From a virus, in IMG/VR virus record IMGVR_UViG_3300035698_008371, positions 1-44,488 of that record: DNA of 44,488 nt; one strand, 5' to 3'. The notes beneath the pieces are model-generated. The model had not been told where the DNA came from. It was given only the letters and a program-made list of their open reading frames with translations, and did no database searches. Shown here one piece after another: positions 1 to 5,856 of this stretch. The first letter of the stretch is position 1. Each line of letters opens with the position of its first letter. Position numbers and translations under genes: made by a program.

Positions 1-129
1 GACGTGCCCACCCGCAGCAACGGCAAGTTCATTGCCCGTGCGGTGCGCGAAGAGATGCTGGCAGAGCTGGTTGCAGCATACAACGGCGAGACTGTCAAGC
101 AGGAATCTGAAGAAATGGAAACTGCATAA
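1..129 (+). CDS. 3' end of an unidentified gene (partial)
   Basis: The reading frame is open from the first base and ends at TAA 127-129, giving the last 42 residues of a protein. The tail is charged and helix-prone (ARAVREEMLAELVAAY) and ends in a Glu-rich stretch. No family can be named from this piece. Base composition matches the small plus-strand genes that follow. Confidence 0.6.
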   Translation, partial: DVPTRSNGKFIARAVREEMLAELVAAYNGETVKQESEEMETA

Positions 130-140
130 AATAGCACAAC

Positions 141-163
141 GGGCGCAATGAGAGGTTGCGCCC
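141..163 (+). terminator. hairpin after the first gene, overlapping the next -35 box
   Basis: GGGCGCAA and TTGCGCCC form an 8-bp stem around a 7-base loop just after the stop codon of the upstream gene. No T-run follows, so intrinsic termination is doubtful; the right arm also contains the -35 box of the next promoter. Confidence 0.35.
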
Positions 164-184
164 GCCTTGCCAATCTGCTATAAC
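156..184 (+). promoter_or_regulatory. early promoter P1
   Basis: TTGCGC (156-161), a 17-bp spacer, and TATAAC (179-184) with an extended TGC before it. Start would be near 191, only about 26 bases before the ATG of the next gene. Confidence 0.7.
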
Positions 185-216
185 TATTGAGTAGAGCAAA
201 CACAAAGGAACACAAG

Positions 217-426
217 ATGACACTGGTAGTTCGTTACAATAGCAAAAAAGATTTGAAGGCAGCAATTGGTGAGCGCCTGCGCTATATTGAGACCAGCATG
301 TTTGGACCCGAGTACCAGAGCACCGGCAGCTTTGTGGTTGCAGGGCGCCCGAACATTACAGGCATGAAGCGCGAGTTTTTTGCCAACGTGACAATGGCAG
401 ACGGGATGATAACAAAGGTCTCTTAA
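217..426 (+). CDS. small conserved phage protein, 69 aa
   Basis: Start is ATG 217, with AAAGGA 204-209 as ribosome site. A longer frame opens at TTG 187, but this lies upstream of the expected transcription start and is excluded. The protein contains TSMFGPEY and KREFFANVTM motifs. From memory, small phage proteins with ETSMFGPEY-like and REFFAQVT-like segments occur widely; no function is known to me. It is followed by the next hairpin promoter, so it is probably monocistronic and early expressed. Confidence 0.8.
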   Translation: MTLVVRYNSKKDLKAAIGERLRYIETSMFGPEYQSTGSFVVAGRPNITGMKREFFANVTMADGMITKVS

Positions 427-438
427 TGTAAAAAAAGG

Positions 439-467
439 TAGACAGCGGCAACGCTGTCTGCTATAAC
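439..467 (+). promoter_or_regulatory. early promoter P2, hairpin class
   Basis: TAGACA (439-444), 17-bp spacer, TATAAC (462-467). The spacer is occupied by a perfect 8-bp hairpin, AGACAGCG-GCAA-CGCTGTCT (440-459), with a GNRA-type loop. It is preceded by eight A's, so on the minus strand it reads as a hairpin followed by a T-run. Confidence 0.8.
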
Positions 468-499
468 TATTGAGTAGGGCAAACACAAAGGAACGCAAG

Positions 500-703
500 A
501 TGTTGCATGTTTATCTCGAAAGCGTTAAAGAAAACACAGACGGCACAGTTGACGCGGTAGTGCATTGCGACGAAACACGCCTGCAGGTTACAGGGCTGGC
601 ATGGCTTGACGACGACGCAGACAACGACTATATGCTGGCGCTGTTTGAAGAATGGCACACATTGGCGCTGGAAGGCGAAGAAGGATATACTATACTTACA
701 TAA
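500..703 (+). CDS. small acidic protein, 67 aa
   Basis: ATG 500 follows AAAGGAA at the usual distance; an in-frame GTG/TTG-type extension upstream would lie inside the promoter. The protein is strongly acidic (a WLDDDADNDY run and EEGEEG-like tail, very few Lys/Arg). Small acidic early phage proteins sometimes act as DNA mimics or inhibitors, but nothing here proves that. No family recognised. Confidence 0.75.
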   Translation: MLHVYLESVKENTDGTVDAVVHCDETRLQVTGLAWLDDDADNDYMLALFEEWHTLALEGEEGYTILT

Positions 704-711
704 AAAAAAGG

Positions 712-740
712 TAGACAGCGGCAACGCTGTCTGCTATAAC
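712..740 (+). promoter_or_regulatory. early promoter P3, hairpin class
   Basis: TAGACA 712-717, 17-bp spacer containing the same GCAA-loop hairpin (713-732), TATAAC 735-740. Confidence 0.8.
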
Positions 741-772
741 TATTGAGTAGGGCAAACACAAAGAGGTACACA

Positions 773-943
773 ATGAAATTGATCCGCGCGCAAGACTTTA
801 CCGCTTGCGATGGCGACGCACATTTCGACCGCGTTTGTGCCAACGTCGAGGCGATCGGTTATGCTTACTGGTTCACGCAGGACAGCATAACCCACTATCG
901 CCACTCCGTGACGCAGCATGTGGCTGAAATTGTCTGCCACTGA
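773..943 (+). CDS. small protein, 56 aa
   Basis: Starts at ATG 773 after AAGAGG (761-766). No recognised domain; contains several His and Cys residues near the C-terminus (ITHYRHS, IVCH). The short leader and private promoter are the same as for the neighbours. Confidence 0.7.
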   Translation: MKLIRAQDFTACDGDAHFDRVCANVEAIGYAYWFTQDSITHYRHSVTQHVAEIVCH

Positions 944-958
944 CACATAAAAAAAAGG

Positions 959-987
959 TAGACAGCGGCAACGCTGTCTACTATAAC
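959..987 (+). promoter_or_regulatory. early promoter P4, hairpin class
   Basis: TAGACA 959-964, hairpin spacer, TATAAC 982-987. Near-identical to P2 and P3, with CTAC in place of CTGC before the -10. Confidence 0.8.
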
Positions 988-1019
988 TATTGAGTAGGGC
1001 AAACACAAAGGAACACAAG

Positions 1020-1223
1020 ATGTCAAATATGAGCTACTGCAGATTTGAAAATACGCTGGGCGATATGCGCGATTGTGCTGCTTTTCTGGAAGAGGAGCTC
1101 GAAGAGGGAGAGGCGCTGAAGTTGAGCCTCAGCGAGCGCCGCGCCTTTAACGAGATGTATAACATGATGCAGGACATGCTGACAAATATGGAAGCCATTG
1201 TGGAGCGCGATCCTGTCAAATAG
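1020..1223 (+). CDS. small conserved phage protein, 67 aa
   Basis: ATG 1020, ribosome site AAAGGAA. The N-terminus MSNMSYCRFENTLGD is, as I recall, typical of a small phage family of unknown function in which MSYCRFENT is the conserved start. The middle is acidic (EEELEEGEA), followed by Met-rich helix (NEMYNMMQDMLTNM). Likely an early helical protein. Confidence 0.8.
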   Translation: MSNMSYCRFENTLGDMRDCAAFLEEELEEGEALKLSLSERRAFNEMYNMMQDMLTNMEAIVERDPVK

Positions 1224-1226
1224 AGG

Positions 1227-1255
1227 TTGACGCTGCCCTACGCCAATGCTAGTGT
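1227..1255 (+). promoter_or_regulatory. early promoter P5, dyad class
   Basis: TTGACG 1227-1232, 17-bp spacer, TAGTGT 1250-1255. First of the second cassette type: a dyad with outer arms TGCCCTAC (1234-1241) and GTAGGGCA (1262-1269), centred on the -10 box. Confidence 0.75.
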
Positions 1256-1286
1256 ATTGAAGTAGGGCAACACAAAGGAACATGCA

Positions 1287-1493
1287 ATGAAAAATACCAC
1301 ATGCGCGCGCAACATCACCAACTGCACCCTGAAGGGATTGCTTGCAACACTGGCAAGAGAAGCAGACGACGACCGTGAAGCAATGAGCAACGCGAGCTGG
1401 GATTGGATGCTCACTGAGTCGCTGATGAACGGAGACGAGTTTGACTACGACGGTCCTATCACATCGGTTGCGACAAACTCGGTCTGCTTTTAA
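1287..1493 (+). CDS. small protein, 68 aa
   Basis: ATG 1287 with AAAGGAA upstream. The protein has a Cys-containing N-terminus (TTCARNITNCTL), an acidic core and DEFDYDG near the end. No family recognised. An overlapping out-of-frame ATG at 1282 leads nowhere useful. Confidence 0.7.
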   Translation: MKNTTCARNITNCTLKGLLATLAREADDDREAMSNASWDWMLTESLMNGDEFDYDGPITSVATNSVCF

Positions 1494-1526
1494 GCAATCT
1501 CTACCCAAAATTCGTCAAGCTAATGG

Positions 1527-1555
1527 TTGACACTGCCCTGCGCCAATGCTATTGT
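1527..1555 (+). promoter_or_regulatory. early promoter P6, dyad class
   Basis: TTGACA 1527-1532, 17-bp spacer, extended -10 TGC-TATTGT (1550-1555). Dyad arms: TGCCCTGC and CCAAT left of the -10, ATTGG and GTAGGGCA right of it. Confidence 0.8.
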
Positions 1556-1587
1556 ATTGGAGTAGGGCAACACAAAGGAACACTGCA

Positions 1588-1887
1588 ATGTTTGAAGCAC
1601 TTGAAGAGATTGAAGAGCAAGTAAACCAGTTGGTATCAGAGCATATGACCTGCAGCAATGCCGCGGATCTAGGGTTGGACCCGCGCGCTGGGTATCGTAT
1701 CTATGTGGGCGACGGTATGCTGGCAGTAGACGCAGACACCAACCGCATACTGCGTTACTACGGCGGCTTTGAGTATGTAGACGCACAGTTTGTCAAGAAT
1801 ATGGGCAATTGGGTATTTTACATCGAAGACGAGGACGGGCGCGTGAGCGATTGCTTGCAATTCTTTTCAGAAAAAGATGCTGATTGA
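1588..1887 (+). CDS. small acidic protein, 99 aa
   Basis: ATG 1588 chosen by AAAGGAA at the standard distance; an in-frame upstream ATG lies in the promoter. N-terminal amphipathic helix (FEALEEIEEQVNQLV) followed by a beta-rich, acidic half (GDGMLAVDADTNRILRYYGG, YIEDEDGRV). No recognised family. Confidence 0.75.
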   Translation: MFEALEEIEEQVNQLVSEHMTCSNAADLGLDPRAGYRIYVGDGMLAVDADTNRILRYYGGFEYVDAQFVKNMGNWVFYIEDEDGRVSDCLQFFSEKDAD

Positions 1888-1890
1888 CCA

Positions 1891-1919
1891 TTGACACTGC
1901 CCTGCGCCAATGCTATTGT
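1891..1919 (+). promoter_or_regulatory. early promoter P7, dyad class
   Basis: TTGACA 1891-1896, 17-bp spacer, TATTGT 1914-1919, same dyad as P6. The -35 box sits four bases after the previous stop codon. Confidence 0.8.
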
Positions 1920-1950
1920 ATTGGAGTAGGGCAACACAAAGGAACACGCG

Positions 1951-2190
1951 ATGACAAACTATAGCGTAGGCAAGTTTACATACCTGGACAATGTATATTC
2001 CGCAGAAGCAAGTGATCTTGCCATTGCGCCGGGTCAAGTACCGCTCAGCTTGGGTATTACACATCGCAGTGGCGTTGTCAGCAAGTTTCGTTTTGTTAGC
2101 GATAGCGTTGTCAACGGCGAAGTGACTGCATTTAATTATGTAGGAAGCTCGGACATCTTGCCCGCAAGATTGGTATTGTTTAACGATTAG
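1951..2190 (+). CDS. small beta-rich protein, 79 aa
   Basis: ATG 1951 after AAAGGAACAC. Beta-strand-like pattern throughout (KFTYLDNVY, GVVSKFRFVSDSVVNGEV). No recognised family. Confidence 0.75.
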   Translation: MTNYSVGKFTYLDNVYSAEASDLAIAPGQVPLSLGITHRSGVVSKFRFVSDSVVNGEVTAFNYVGSSDILPARLVLFND

Positions 2191-2193
2191 AGG

Positions 2194-2222
2194 TTGACTG
2201 CAAGAACGCGATACGCTATAAC
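2194..2222 (+). promoter_or_regulatory. early promoter P8
   Basis: TTGACT 2194-2199, 17-bp spacer, TATAAC 2217-2222. It has neither the hairpin nor the dyad of its neighbours, though the -10 is of the P1-P4 type. It drives a two-gene unit. Confidence 0.7.
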
Positions 2223-2254
2223 TACACATAGAAGAAACGCAAAAGGAAAGCCAC

Positions 2255-2335
2255 ATGGGAACGATTGTAGGTTGTTGGTTGTTTTTTGTGTTTCTTGCTG
2301 TAATAACTGTAATTTTTGAATCTCACAAGGAGTGA
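2255..2335 (+). CDS. 26-aa hydrophobic membrane microprotein
   Basis: ATG 2255 follows AAAAGGAAAG. The product is a single membrane-spanning helix (IVGCWLFFVFLAVITVIF, residues 4-21) with a charged tail ESHKE. Its stop codon lies inside the ribosome site of the next gene (AAGGAG 2328-2333), which suggests translational coupling or a leader-peptide role. Small membrane peptides of phages often disturb the host envelope or exclude superinfection; that is only an analogy. Confidence 0.6.
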   Translation: MGTIVGCWLFFVFLAVITVIFESHKE

Positions 2336-2340
2336 ACACC

Positions 2341-2808
2341 ATGAAGACATTTATCGTAGCAGGCATCAGCACCGAGAACGACCAGATTAAGTTCCGCGTT
2401 GCAAACGACCTTGCAGCACGCACAGCTATGCTGGTTCGTTGCGGCAACACCGCGATCCAGCTGGTGACGCTGCCCACTGCAATGGACAAGACACAAGCGG
2501 CTCAGCACTGTCTGACGCTTGCAGAGTTTGCCGAAGCAGCTGACGTGATTGGCGCTGTCGCAAACAAGGAAGCCGCGGAGCCAAAGGCACCAAAGGCACC
2601 AAAGGAACCTAAGGCACCCAAAGCAACGTCAACCACGCCCGTACAGGAGGGGACCCCGGACGAAGACGGCTTTATTGAGCCCGCAGACGAAGCTACACAG
2701 GTAGCAATGAGCAAGCTGGCGCAGGCATATCCAGGGCTCAACGGCGACCAACTGTTGAAAATGGTGCATCTCAACCAAACACCGGAAGCGTTTGAACCAA
2801 GTTTCTGA
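2341..2808 (+). CDS. protein with Lys-Ala-Pro linker, 155 aa
   Basis: ATG 2341 is preceded by AAGGAG at 2328-2333; an in-frame GTG at 2332 overlaps that site and is less likely. Three parts: a beta-rich N-terminal domain (residues 1-75), a repetitive KAPKAPKEPKAPKA linker (about residues 84-97), and an acidic helical C-terminal domain with a LAQAYPGLNGDQLLKMV-type helix pair. This two-domain-plus-linker layout resembles phage nucleic-acid-binding or scaffold adaptors, but I do not recognise the family. Confidence 0.75.
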   Translation: MKTFIVAGISTENDQIKFRVANDLAARTAMLVRCGNTAIQLVTLPTAMDKTQAAQHCLTLAEFAEAADVIGAVANKEAAEPKAPKAPKEPKAPKATSTTPVQEGTPDEDGFIEPADEATQVAMSKLAQAYPGLNGDQLLKMVHLNQTPEAFEPSF

Positions 2809-2837
2809 TTGACACTGCCCTGCGCCAATGCTAGTGT
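2809..2837 (+). promoter_or_regulatory. early promoter P9, dyad class
   Basis: TTGACA 2809-2814, 17-bp spacer, TAGTGT 2832-2837. The -35 overlaps the upstream stop. The right dyad arm is GCAGGGCA, so the arm position that is a G/T mismatch in P6-P7 is a true G/C pair here. Confidence 0.75.
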
Positions 2838-2870
2838 ATTGGAGCAGGGCAACACAAAGGCGCAAAGAAG

Positions 2871-3038
2871 TTGGATGACCAAACTCAAAAAAACAATCAG
2901 CGGTTGATACTTAACAAGCAACACGCCGAAATAGCAATGGCAGAATACGATGCTTGTAGTTACGAGGAGCGAAAGCAACAGCGCAGAGCGCAGGGCTTTG
3001 GTCTAAGAGAACTCAAGTTTGCCGTAGATTACGATTGA
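2871..3038 (+). CDS. small basic protein, 55 aa, probable TTG start
   Basis: An open frame from TTG 2871 to TGA 3036-3038 fills the space between promoters P9 and P10. AAAGG (2856-2860) is the nearest ribosome site. Sequence is charged and helical (YEERKQQRRAQGFGLREL). An out-of-frame ATG at 2875 gives only ten codons; an in-frame ATG at 2937 would give 33 aa. The stop codon overlaps the next -35 box, as elsewhere in this region, which supports the frame. Confidence 0.5.
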   Translation: MDDQTQKNNQRLILNKQHAEIAMAEYDACSYEERKQQRRAQGFGLRELKFAVDYD

Positions 3039-3063
3039 CACTGCCGTGATGAAATGCTATTGT
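3035..3063 (+). promoter_or_regulatory. early promoter P10
   Basis: TTGACA 3035-3040, 17-bp spacer, TATTGT 3058-3063 with TGC extension. The dyad is eroded here (TGCCGTG on the left against CAGGGCA on the right). Confidence 0.75.
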
Positions 3064-3091
3064 AACTGACAGGGCAAACAGGGAGAACAAG

Positions 3092-3397
3092 ATGCAGCAA
3101 CAAGTTCAACAGTTGATCAACGCAATCTGTGCAGACTATGCGTGCGGCGGGTGGCCTGCGCATATGATCAACGACTTCAACGGCAACATCCGTGCGGAAG
3201 TCAAGAAGAAATATATCAAAATCATCACACAAGGTAGCGTCTGGGGCTTTGTGCAGGTACAGGCAGATCAGCAGTTTGCAGCCGGCGATATCCTTAAGCC
3301 AGCTGGGTACAATATGCCCGCCCGTAATGTGGCGCGCGGCAACATCATCACTGGTGGATACGACGCTTGTTGGACCGGACCACGCAACCTGAAATAA
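3092..3397 (+). CDS. small protein, 101 aa
   Basis: ATG 3092 after GGGAGAA. Mixed alpha/beta: N-terminal helix QQQVQQLINAI, then strands with two conserved-looking Gly-rich turns (AAGDILKPAGYN, NIITGGYDACWTGP). Possibly a small enzyme-like or beta-barrel fold, but no family recognised. Confidence 0.75.
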   Translation: MQQQVQQLINAICADYACGGWPAHMINDFNGNIRAEVKKKYIKIITQGSVWGFVQVQADQQFAAGDILKPAGYNMPARNVARGNIITGGYDACWTGPRNLK

Positions 3398-3401
3398 CCC
3401 G

Positions 3402-3430
3402 TTGACACTGCCCTGCGCCAATGCTATTGT
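3402..3430 (+). promoter_or_regulatory. early promoter P11, dyad class
   Basis: TTGACA 3402-3407, 17-bp spacer, TATTGT 3425-3430, full dyad as in P6. Confidence 0.8.
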
Positions 3431-3461
3431 ATTGGAGTAGGGCAACACAAAGGAACACACG

Positions 3462-3764
3462 ATGAGCACCAATTATTATGTGAACACAAAGGACGGCTTA
3501 CTGCACTTTGGCAAGAGCAGTTCGGGATGGGCATTCAGCTTGCGCGTTCATCCAAAGAGAGGGATCAACACGCTGTATGACTGGATCCTGGTAATGTCCA
3601 GTCCGTGGACTACCATTAGCAACGAATACGGCGACACTGTGACCATGGCAGACCTGATGTGTATTGTTATGGATCGCGATGTTCGTTGTCCAGCTGGATA
3701 CGTTAAGGACTTCTGTATGCCCGGCGAAGGTACCTGGAATTACTGCAATTACGATTTCTGTTAA
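3462..3764 (+). CDS. TNYY/GKSSSGW family protein, 100 aa
   Basis: ATG 3462 with AAAGGAACAC upstream. The N-terminus MSTNYYVNTKDGLLHFGKSS followed by SGWAFSLRVH matches, from memory, a small family found in many phages and some bacteria whose signature is TNYY near the start and H(I/F)GKSS-GW-FS. Function is unknown. Several Cys/His residues in the C-terminal third (CIVMDRDVRC, DFCMPGEG, YCNYDFC) could bind metal. Confidence 0.85.
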   Translation: MSTNYYVNTKDGLLHFGKSSSGWAFSLRVHPKRGINTLYDWILVMSSPWTTISNEYGDTVTMADLMCIVMDRDVRCPAGYVKDFCMPGEGTWNYCNYDFC

Positions 3765-3770
3765 TTGTAG

Positions 3771-3799
3771 TTGACACTGCCCTGCTCCGATGCTATTGT
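3771..3799 (+). promoter_or_regulatory. early promoter P12, dyad class with compensating changes
   Basis: TTGACA 3771-3776, 17-bp spacer, TATTGT 3794-3799. Left inner arm reads TCCGAT instead of GCCAAT: the change at the first base turns a G/A mismatch of the dyad into a T/A pair. Confidence 0.8.
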
Positions 3800-3830
3800 A
3801 TTGGAGTAGGGCAACACAAAGGAACACACG

Positions 3831-4166
3831 ATGCAAAAAGAGATCCAAGAAACTATTGCAGAGATCACCCGCCACTTGAATACCGCAACGGTGTTGCAGA
3901 ACTATAAACTGCCGGCGGAACACGTCACTTGCGCCGACGGCACTGTGCTGAGCATACAAGCCAGCGAATATCACTATTGCACGCCGCGCTACAACGAAGG
4001 CCCCTGGACTCAAGTGGAAGTGATGGTGATCTCCAGCGGTGTGACGCCACTGAACTGGAAATACGACGATAATCAAACCCCCGAGACGCAGTTGGCAAGC
4101 TGGGTTCCGATTGAAGCGGTGGCAAAAGAAATTATCCAGCGCGGATATTTGATGTTGACCAAGTAG
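3831..4166 (+). CDS. small protein, 111 aa
   Basis: ATG 3831 after AAAGGAACAC. N-terminal helix (QKEIQETIAEITRHL), then a beta-rich middle with aromatic strands (SEYHYCTPRYNEGPWTQVEVMV) and a C-terminal helix. The middle looks like a small beta-sheet ligand-binding domain. No family recognised. Confidence 0.75.
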   Translation: MQKEIQETIAEITRHLNTATVLQNYKLPAEHVTCADGTVLSIQASEYHYCTPRYNEGPWTQVEVMVISSGVTPLNWKYDDNQTPETQLASWVPIEAVAKEIIQRGYLMLTK

Positions 4167-4183
4167 TCGATTACTGCTATAAC
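4155..4183 (+). promoter_or_regulatory. early promoter P13
   Basis: TTGACC 4155-4160, 17-bp spacer, TATAAC 4178-4183 with TGC extension. The -35 is inside the end of the preceding coding sequence. Confidence 0.7.
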
Positions 4184-4212
4184 AGTATATAGGCAAACAG
4201 GTAGGGCAAAAC

Positions 4213-4554
4213 ATGCAAGTGACCAGAAGCATACTAACCGAATTGATCACACGCGGGGATGCTGTGAGCATGAACGCAGTGGGGCGCGCGCTGGTACACT
4301 TGCTCCACCGCCAGACACAACAAGAAGCACAATACAACAACACAACGGTGGCAAATGCGCGCGGCTTTACCCCGGGCGATGCCTATTACGGTAGCATCCA
4401 TGCCAAATACTTCCAGAAGAACAAGTACCTCCAGCACTGGCAGATCAACTACTGGCTGCGCCCAAATGCACAAGGCGTTCCGCGACTCAGCAAGTATTGG
4501 GCGCAGATCAACGAAGAAGCACAGAAACGAGCGGTTGCAAAGTTGATGACATGA
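4213..4554 (+). CDS. basic protein, 113 aa
   Basis: ATG 4213; the ribosome site is weak (AGGTAGGG about 10 bases upstream). The protein is basic and helical at the start (TRSILTELITRGDAVSMNAVGRALVHLLHR), with an aromatic, basic second half (YFQKNKYLQHWQINYWLRP). It may bind nucleic acid. From memory, phage proteins with the pattern GDAYYGSIHAKYF...W are recurrent but uncharacterised. Confidence 0.75.
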   Translation: MQVTRSILTELITRGDAVSMNAVGRALVHLLHRQTQQEAQYNNTTVANARGFTPGDAYYGSIHAKYFQKNKYLQHWQINYWLRPNAQGVPRLSKYWAQINEEAQKRAVAKLMT

Positions 4555-4563
4555 TGCTATAAC
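4535..4563 (+). promoter_or_regulatory. early promoter P14
   Basis: TTGCAA 4535-4540 within the upstream gene, 17-bp spacer, TATAAC 4558-4563. Confidence 0.65.
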
Positions 4564-4587
4564 TGATTGAGACACAGGGAGTCCTAA

Positions 4588-4830
4588 ATGACTGCAATGA
4601 CCAAAGTTACGTGCAAGTGCTGCAAAAACGTATTTGCTGCAAGAACTGCAGATGTTGCAAGGGGATGGGGCAAGTTCTGCTCAAAAAGCTGTAAGGCAAA
4701 GGTGCAAGAAAAACGCAACGGACAACACGCTGCATATCTTAATGGACGAGGTGTGAGCAATCTCCACCCAGAACGGCTTGATGATCAGCAAGCGTGCTCA
4801 GGAATCTTTGACGGACACGGACAATGGTGA
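4588..4830 (+). CDS. zinc-finger protein, 80 aa
   Basis: ATG 4588 after GGGAG; a second in-frame ATG follows four codons later. Residues 9-35 hold a treble-clef-like zinc site: C-K-C-C, then KFCSKSC. This KFCSKSCKAK element is common to small phage zinc-finger proteins and to HNH-type proteins, but no nuclease motif follows, so a binding role (DNA, RNA or a host protein) is more likely than catalysis. Confidence 0.8.
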   Translation: MTAMTKVTCKCCKNVFAARTADVARGWGKFCSKSCKAKVQEKRNGQHAAYLNGRGVSNLHPERLDDQQACSGIFDGHGQW

Positions 4831-4831
4831 G

Positions 4832-4860
4832 TTGACACAGGTCCTGTATTGTGCTACATA
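4832..4860 (+). promoter_or_regulatory. early promoter P15
   Basis: TTGACA 4832-4837, 17-bp spacer, TGC-TACATA (4855-4860). An alternative TATAAC at 4859 would need a 21-bp spacer. Confidence 0.65.
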
Positions 4861-4891
4861 TAACTAATGCAACACACAAGGACACAACACA

Positions 4892-5212
4892 ATGACACCC
4901 GAACAATCCACACAGGAATGGATTCAACGTAATTTGCGAGCGATCGGCGGCGAACCCGAGAAGATTCTCAGAGCAATGCAGGTACTAGGCTATACGCTGG
5001 TTTTTATCCGCAAAGACGAAGACGGAGACTCTTCGTGGATTGTGAAATATCAATCACCTTCTGCAAGACCTCATAGCGTGAAGACAACTGATATTACAGA
5101 ACCATGGATGTTATACGTAGTGGCACAGGATGTCAACCTGATCAGCGATGTTGCAATCCAACTAATTTGGAACGAGGTTGCAAGGTTAACCGTTGACAAC
5201 GATCAGCTATGA
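4892..5212 (+). CDS. small protein, 106 aa
   Basis: ATG 4892 after AAGGA (4879-4883). N-terminal helix pair (STQEWIQRNLRAIGGEPEKILRAM) then strand-turn-strand with DEDGDSSWIVKYQ and a C-terminal helix. No family recognised. Confidence 0.75.
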   Translation: MTPEQSTQEWIQRNLRAIGGEPEKILRAMQVLGYTLVFIRKDEDGDSSWIVKYQSPSARPHSVKTTDITEPWMLYVVAQDVNLISDVAIQLIWNEVARLTVDNDQL

Positions 5213-5221
5213 TGCTATAAC
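5193..5221 (+). promoter_or_regulatory. early promoter P16
   Basis: TTGACA 5193-5198, 17-bp spacer, TATAAC 5216-5221. The -35 lies in the last codons of the previous gene. The segment GACAACGATCAGC is repeated in P17. Confidence 0.75.
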
Positions 5222-5245
5222 TGATTGAGACACAAGGAGACGCAA

Positions 5246-5596
5246 ATGGGATACTACACCAACTATACAATCGAAGTAAAAACTATTGATGATCACACAA
5301 TGGTTTCCAGTGAACAGATGAACTCGATTGCGGAACTGGTGAGAACCACCAGCGGATACCAAAGCTTCCACGCAATGGGCAATTTCATTACCGGAGACGA
5401 TGCAATCAAATGGTACAAATGGTTGGCGCATATCACCGAGATTAGCCAAACTTATCCACAACTTGTCTTTGTGGTCCGAGGCGCAGGAGAAGAGCACGGC
5501 GACAACTGGATTGCATTCCTTGAAAACGGAGTGGGCGTGACAGGCAACGCAACCTTGGTGTTCCCTACAAAAGAACAATGTATCCCTATACGATAA
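5246..5596 (+). CDS. MGYYT-type small phage protein, 116 aa
   Basis: ATG 5246 after AAGGAGA. The start MGYYTNYTIEV is, from memory, shared by a group of small phage and bacterial proteins with unknown function (MGYYTxY then alternating hydrophobic strand). The body looks like a ferredoxin-like alpha/beta fold: strand, helix (SEQMNSIAELVRTTSGY), strand, helix (GDDAIKWYKWLAHITEI), strand (LVFVVRGAGEE). Confidence 0.8.
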   Translation: MGYYTNYTIEVKTIDDHTMVSSEQMNSIAELVRTTSGYQSFHAMGNFITGDDAIKWYKWLAHITEISQTYPQLVFVVRGAGEEHGDNWIAFLENGVGVTGNATLVFPTKEQCIPIR

Positions 5597-5599
5597 CCG

Positions 5600-5628
5600 T
5601 CGACAACGATCAGCGGTGATGCTATAAC
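5600..5628 (+). promoter_or_regulatory. early promoter P17, no clear gene behind it
   Basis: TCGACA 5600-5605, 17-bp spacer, TATAAC 5623-5628. It resembles P16 but no gene longer than 19 codons starts behind it. Confidence 0.65.
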
Positions 5629-5827
5629 TAACATATAGGGCAACACACGCACCAATGGCCCTGCTGTTAGGGACATTGCTCAACACAGCGACGAACTCGC
5701 TTGACCCTGCCTAGGTGTAGGAACAACCCGCGCCCGATGCGCAGGGCTTCGAATTGCCAGCCGTGGCGCGCCATAATCTTGTACGCGGTATTAGATACCG
5801 CAACAAAAAGACAACATCAATTAGAGG
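5629..5827 (+). other. transcribed stretch of unknown nature (possible small RNA or 19-aa peptide)
   Basis: Promoter P17 points into about 200 bases without a normal gene. The only small frame with an ATG is 5655-5714 (MALLLGTLLNTATNSLDPA), lacking a ribosome site. The stretch is GC-rich and has foldable pieces, including a perfect 7-bp hairpin GCGGTAT-TAG-ATACCGC (5785-5801) and a GCGCCC...GGGC pairing near 5730-5746. It may be a small RNA or a decayed gene. Confidence 0.35.
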
Positions 5828-5856
5828 TTGCATGGAGGCTGCGAATCAGTTATAAA
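5828..5856 (+). promoter_or_regulatory. early promoter P18
   Basis: TTGCAT 5828-5833, 17-bp spacer, TATAAA 5851-5856. Confidence 0.65.

Noticed and set aside
187-216. Upstream TTG/ATG extensions giving a shared MSRANTK-type N-terminus to several early genes
   Set aside because: These codons lie between the -10 box and the ribosome site, at or before the transcription start. The apparent shared N-terminus is just the repeated promoter read as protein.
439-467. Hairpin promoters of the N4 virion RNA polymerase type
   Set aside because: N4-type promoters have shorter stems and three-base loops. Here a normal -35, 17-bp spacer and -10 are present, which suffices for sigma70, and no N4-type polymerase gene is seen.
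3498-4343. Long open frame on the minus strand (281 codons) opposite the small early genes
   Set aside because: It crosses two plus-strand genes and a promoter cassette, has no ribosome site, and its residues show no fold pattern. It stays open because of antisense codon bias.
430-5260. Regularly recurring near-identical 60-70-base segments, CRISPR-like at first sight
   Set aside because: Each repeat is a promoter plus ribosome site followed by a real gene of variable length; spacers are coding and not of constant size, and no cas genes are present.
5735-5765. TTCGAAT inside a possible T-arm, tRNA-like
   Set aside because: The flanking stems do not pair well and no anticodon or acceptor stem can be drawn. 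No tRNA gene was found anywhere in the window.
5785-5801. ATTAGATACC, a motif typical of 16S rRNA
   Set aside because: Only ten bases match and they are part of a perfect small palindrome; flanking sequence has no rRNA character.
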